Shown in pieces: positions 61,589 through 64,000 of a DNA stretch of 64,000 bases (position 1 is its first letter; each line of letters begins with the position of its first letter). Both the position numbers and the translations under genes were made by a program. The notes under the pieces were generated by a model, which was given only the letters and a program-made list of their open reading frames with translations, did no database searches and was not told the origin of the DNA. The DNA lies in contig NZ_MCGV01000001.1 in assembly GCF_001705235.1 (NCBI RefSeq), positions 2,232,001 through 2,296,000 on the forward strand, written 5' to 3'. Source of the stretch: Clostridium pasteurianum (GTDB lineage Bacteria; Bacillota; Clostridia; Clostridiales; Clostridiaceae).

Positions 61589-61624
61589 GGGCCTTGTAAA
61601 TTTAGTGTTTACAGGGCCTTTTTT
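61589..61624 (+). terminator. Terminator downstream of ChW/LRR gene
   Basis: GGCCTTGTAAA pairs with TTTACAGGGCC (one wobble), followed by T7. Confidence 0.85.
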
Positions 61625-61672
61625 GTTTTTTGAAAAACTCAATTTAACATTAATTTCAAAATAAGTATATAC

Positions 61673-61701
61673 TTGAATGTATTCAGACGCTATAATATAA
61701 T
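61673..61701 (+). promoter_or_regulatory. Promoter of LRR protein gene
   Basis: TTGAAT (61673-61678), 17-bp spacer, TATAAT (61696-61701), about 35 bp upstream of the LRR gene start. Confidence 0.7.
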
Positions 61702-61734
61702 ACATATATGTAACAATATTCAAGGAGGCATGGT

Positions 61735-63120
61735 ATGAAAAATATTAAATGCAAGGTTAACTTAATTTTAAGTATTTCTTTAATAGCTAGTTTAATTTTT
61801 ACTACTATGAGTTTTAATGGAGCAATGATACCGACTAATAACAATGTATATGCGGCAACTGCTAAAAATGATACTGTAGTAACTTTTAAGGATAAAAACT
61901 TAGAACAACTTGTAAGAGAAACTATAGACAAGCCTACAGGTAAGCTGTACAAAAGTGATGTTGTGGGTATTACTAAACTGAGTACTAATAAAGAAATAAC
62001 CGATATTAGCGGTATTGAGAATCTAACAAACCTACAATATCTTAGTTTGGAGGATAGTTCAGTAGGTCTTTTTAATGATATAACACCATTAAAAGGTTTA
62101 ACTAATTTAAAATTTCTTAAAATAATAAATAATAGGATATCAGATATAAGTCCATTAAAAAATTTAACAAAACTGCAATCACTTTGCTTAGATAATAATG
62201 AAATAATGGATGTAACACCGTTAAAGGGTTTAACTAATTTAAAATCTCTTGATCTAGAAGAAAACAAAATAAAAGATGTAAGTTCATTAAAAGGGTTATC
62301 TAGATTAACTAATCTTGATCTTGATGACAACGAAGTAGGAAGTATAAATGATTTAAGTACATTAACCAAGTTAACAACATTACGTTTGGATCATAATGTG
62401 ATTACAGATATAAGTCCTTTAGAAGGATTAACTAATCTTAACTTAATTATTTTAAGCGGAAACGAAATAAGTAGTATTGAGCCATTAGAAAAATTAACTG
62501 AACTACAGAATCTTGATTTAAGAGGTACTCACATAAAGGATATAACTACTTTAAAAGGTTTATATAAGTTGCAAGAACTTTATTTAGATGATAATGAAAT
62601 AACGGATGTTACTCCGCTAAAAAACTTGAAGAATTTGAAGGAGTTATATTTAAGTTGGAATCCAGTAAAAGATGTAAGTTCTTTAGATGGAATGCCAAAC
62701 TTACAAGTTCTTAATTTGTATAATACTAAAGTACAAAGTGTATCATTAAGTAATTTGCCAAATTTGGAATTGTTAAATTTAGGTAATACAAGAGAACTAA
62801 CTAATGTATCTTTAAATGGATTGCCTAAATTACAATCAGCTTATATAACGTTTTGTAAATTTGTAGTAAAATTTTCATTTAATAATTTGCCTAATTTAAC
62901 TTTTCTTGATTTAAGTAGTGAGGGTCCAATTGATTTGAATCAAATTAAAGGATTAACTAGTTTAGTATATCTTAAGTTGTATGATGATAGGATAAGTAAT
63001 GTAGATATATTAAAGGAATTTACAAATTTAAAAACGCTTATTTTATGGGGAGATCAAATAAGTGATACTGATAAAAATGGGTTAAAGCAAGCATTACCTA
63101 ATTGCGATATACAATATTAA
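61735..63120 (+). CDS. Secreted leucine-rich repeat (internalin-like) protein
   Basis: 461 residues. Signal peptide (about 1-40, LILSISLIASLIFTTMSF then VYAA). Cap segment VTFKDKNLEQLVRETIDKPT, shared with the preceding ChW protein. About sixteen 22-residue LRRs of the internalin type (LTNLKSLDLEENKIKDVSSL), the last few irregular, ending directly in a final repeat without anchor or sortase motif. Likely released or non-covalently wall-bound, binding a protein partner. Strong ribosome site (AAGGAGG). Related to the LRR part of the neighbour, so module shuffling is likely. Confidence 0.88.
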   Translation: MKNIKCKVNLILSISLIASLIFTTMSFNGAMIPTNNNVYAATAKNDTVVTFKDKNLEQLVRETIDKPTGKLYKSDVVGITKLSTNKEITDISGIENLTNLQYLSLEDSSVGLFNDITPLKGLTNLKFLKIINNRISDISPLKNLTKLQSLCLDNNEIMDVTPLKGLTNLKSLDLEENKIKDVSSLKGLSRLTNLDLDDNEVGSINDLSTLTKLTTLRLDHNVITDISPLEGLTNLNLIILSGNEISSIEPLEKLTELQNLDLRGTHIKDITTLKGLYKLQELYLDDNEITDVTPLKNLKNLKELYLSWNPVKDVSSLDGMPNLQVLNLYNTKVQSVSLSNLPNLELLNLGNTRELTNVSLNGLPKLQSAYITFCKFVVKFSFNNLPNLTFLDLSSEGPIDLNQIKGLTSLVYLKLYDDRISNVDILKEFTNLKTLILWGDQISDTDKNGLKQALPNCDIQY

Positions 63121-63203
63121 TCAATTAAATTAATATAAAGGTATTTATTTTTTCTTGATGATTTATAGGGAGCGTTCACAGAAAGGTGATGTCCTGTAAA
63201 TAT

Positions 63204-63236
63204 TGCAGCTTCAATTATTGTTGCTGCTTTTTTTTT
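63204..63236 (+). terminator. Terminator after LRR gene
   Basis: GCAGC and GCTGC arms (with inner CAA/TTG pairing) followed by nine T's, about 85 bp after the LRR stop. The 60 bp before it carry no gene I recognise. Confidence 0.65.
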
Positions 63237-63260
63237 ATTCAAAATACTTTTAAAAATATA

Positions 63261-63289
63261 TTGACAATAACTTTTAGTGGTAGTATTAT
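63261..63289 (+). promoter_or_regulatory. Promoter of rubrerythrin-like gene
   Basis: TTGACA (63261-63266), 17-bp spacer, TATTAT (63284-63289). Strong sigma-A match about 60 bp upstream of the start codon. Confidence 0.85.
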
Positions 63290-63350
63290 AAGAATATAAT
63301 CAATTGAGCACAATTAAATTTAGAAAAATTAATATAAAGGGGATAATAAT

Positions 63351-63764
63351 ATGGAAAAAGTAAATTTTATAGGTCAAACAAAGAACAGTGAAATAGAGGA
63401 GCTTATAGGAAGAGGCTTTAAGGGTGAATCGGGAGCAGTAGGTATATACTATGGCTTGGCACTTGTTTGCAGGGAAAAAGGTTTAGATGATATTGCAGAA
63501 GGGCTTGAAAAAATAGCATCGGATGAGGCAAGACATGCTGGAATGTATGCAGTGTTAAATGGAATGATATCAGATGATGTTATAGCTCAAATAAATAAAT
63601 TCTTTAAGGTTGAGGCAAATGAACTTAAGAATGTAACTGCATTGGCAGAAAAAGCTGGAGAGCTAGGATTAAAAGATGCAAAAGAGATGATCGCTAAATC
63701 TTATTTTGATGAGGAAAATCACGTGAAGATATTAAAAGAATTATTTGAAAAGCACAGTAAGTAG
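63351..63764 (+). CDS. Rubrerythrin-like ferritin-family diiron protein without rubredoxin domain
   Basis: 137 residues forming a four-helix ferritin-like bundle. Candidate iron ligands: Glu in GESGAVGIYYG, E-x-x-H in SDEARHAGMY, Glu in FFKVEANELKN, and E-x-x-H in DEENHVKIL. The C-terminal rubredoxin (Cys4) domain of classical rubrerythrins is absent. Family members reduce peroxide in anaerobes; here an external electron donor would be needed. Ribosome site AAAGGGG. Confidence 0.85.
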   Translation: MEKVNFIGQTKNSEIEELIGRGFKGESGAVGIYYGLALVCREKGLDDIAEGLEKIASDEARHAGMYAVLNGMISDDVIAQINKFFKVEANELKNVTALAEKAGELGLKDAKEMIAKSYFDEENHVKILKELFEKHSK

Positions 63765-63780
63765 TTCATATTCAGGAGAT

Positions 63781-63816
63781 AAAACATTGTATAATATACT
63801 TATACGATGTTTTTTT
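63781..63816 (+). terminator. Terminator after rubrerythrin-like gene
   Basis: AAAACATTGTATA pairs with TATACGATGTTTT (one G-U), continuing into T's. Confidence 0.75.
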
Positions 63817-63849
63817 ATGTATTAATAATAAGTAGGAGGAAGAGGTATA

Positions 63850-64000
63850 TTGAATTTTAAGGGAATTATAATAGCGGTAATTTCTTTTTTTATTATTGGA
63901 ATCTTTCATCCAATTGTAATTAAAACAGAATACTATTTTGGCAAAAAAGTGTGGCCTGTATTTTTAATATTAGGAGTACTTTTTATAGGAATATCTATTT
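63850..64000 (+). CDS. DUF4491 family membrane protein, 3' end outside window
   Basis: A TTG start with GAGG upstream opens a frame running off the window. The visible 50 residues contain two hydrophobic helices and the FHPIVIKTEYYFGKKVWPVF stretch, recognisable as DUF4491, a small two- or three-helix membrane protein of unknown function. Partial. Confidence 0.8.
   Translation, partial: MNFKGIIIAVISFFIIGIFHPIVIKTEYYFGKKVWPVFLILGVLFIGISI

Noticed and set aside
63168-63200. Third tRNA-Thr-like remnant before the LRR-gene terminator
   Set aside because: TCACAG and TCCTG match but the alignment needs gaps and the similarity is too weak.

Overview
The window is the replication-origin region of a low-GC, spore-forming, anaerobic Firmicute, almost certainly a Clostridium of the C. 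acetobutylicum group. The gene order around dnaA, the sporulation-linked genes yyaC and lonC, the Hsp18-type small heat-shock genes, a secreted protein with clostridial ChW repeats and RRNPP-type regulators all point there. The species assignment rests on recalled gene order and protein families, not on a search. Genes left of about 33 kb lie mostly on the minus strand and genes right of it mostly on the plus strand, so transcription runs away from oriC (about 33.0-33.4 kb) on both sides.

Left arm (1-32.9 kb): the end of a lipoprotein gene, three tRNA genes (Arg, Ser, Ser), a LysR regulator facing aspartate-semialdehyde dehydrogenase, serS, and a large DHA2-type exporter facing its own TetR regulator across a promoter region with two matching palindromes. 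Next is a serine-biosynthesis operon (class V aminotransferase, serA, DUF1015) behind a T-box leader whose specifier reads UCC. An eroded cluster follows: an L,D-transpeptidase-like protein lacking its catalytic Cys, a GlpA-like flavoprotein and a truncated DUF1667 protein. Then come UPF0182, niaR, an HD-domain protein, a complete rRNA operon (16S-23S-5S-tRNA-Met-tRNA-Ala), gyrA, gyrB, remB, recF, an S4-domain gene, dnaN and dnaA.

Origin and right arm (33-54.3 kb): an AT-rich, DnaA-box-rich oriC between dnaA and rpmH, then rpmH-rnpA-yidD-yidC-jag, mnmE-mnmG-rsmG, noc-soj-spo0J with two perfect parS sites, DUF4446, yyaC (reverse strand), an MscS channel, DUF951, rpsF-ssb-rpsR behind a probable S6:S18 leader, a lipoprotein, a MazG-like gene, yybS-gdpP-rplI-lonC and dnaB. 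This is the usual core origin neighbourhood.

Accessory end (54.3-64 kb): two tandem hsp18 paralogues under a CtsR operator, a tRNA-Thr(CGU) gene, and then a variable zone. The zone holds two duplicated HTH-TPR (RRNPP family) regulators with the same promoter and operator architecture. The first overlaps an unlisted 41-codon gene with the features of a secreted signalling-peptide precursor, giving a complete peptide quorum-sensing module. In the second copy the peptide gene is broken, leaving an orphan regulator. Beyond these lie a truncated zinc-ribbon reading frame, a 670-residue secreted ChW/Big_2/LRR protein, a 461-residue secreted LRR protein, a rubredoxin-less rubrerythrin-like protein and the start of a DUF4491 membrane protein. 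Two degenerate copies of the tRNA-Thr 3' half, each followed by a terminator, punctuate this zone and suggest repeated insertion or duplication next to the tRNA gene.
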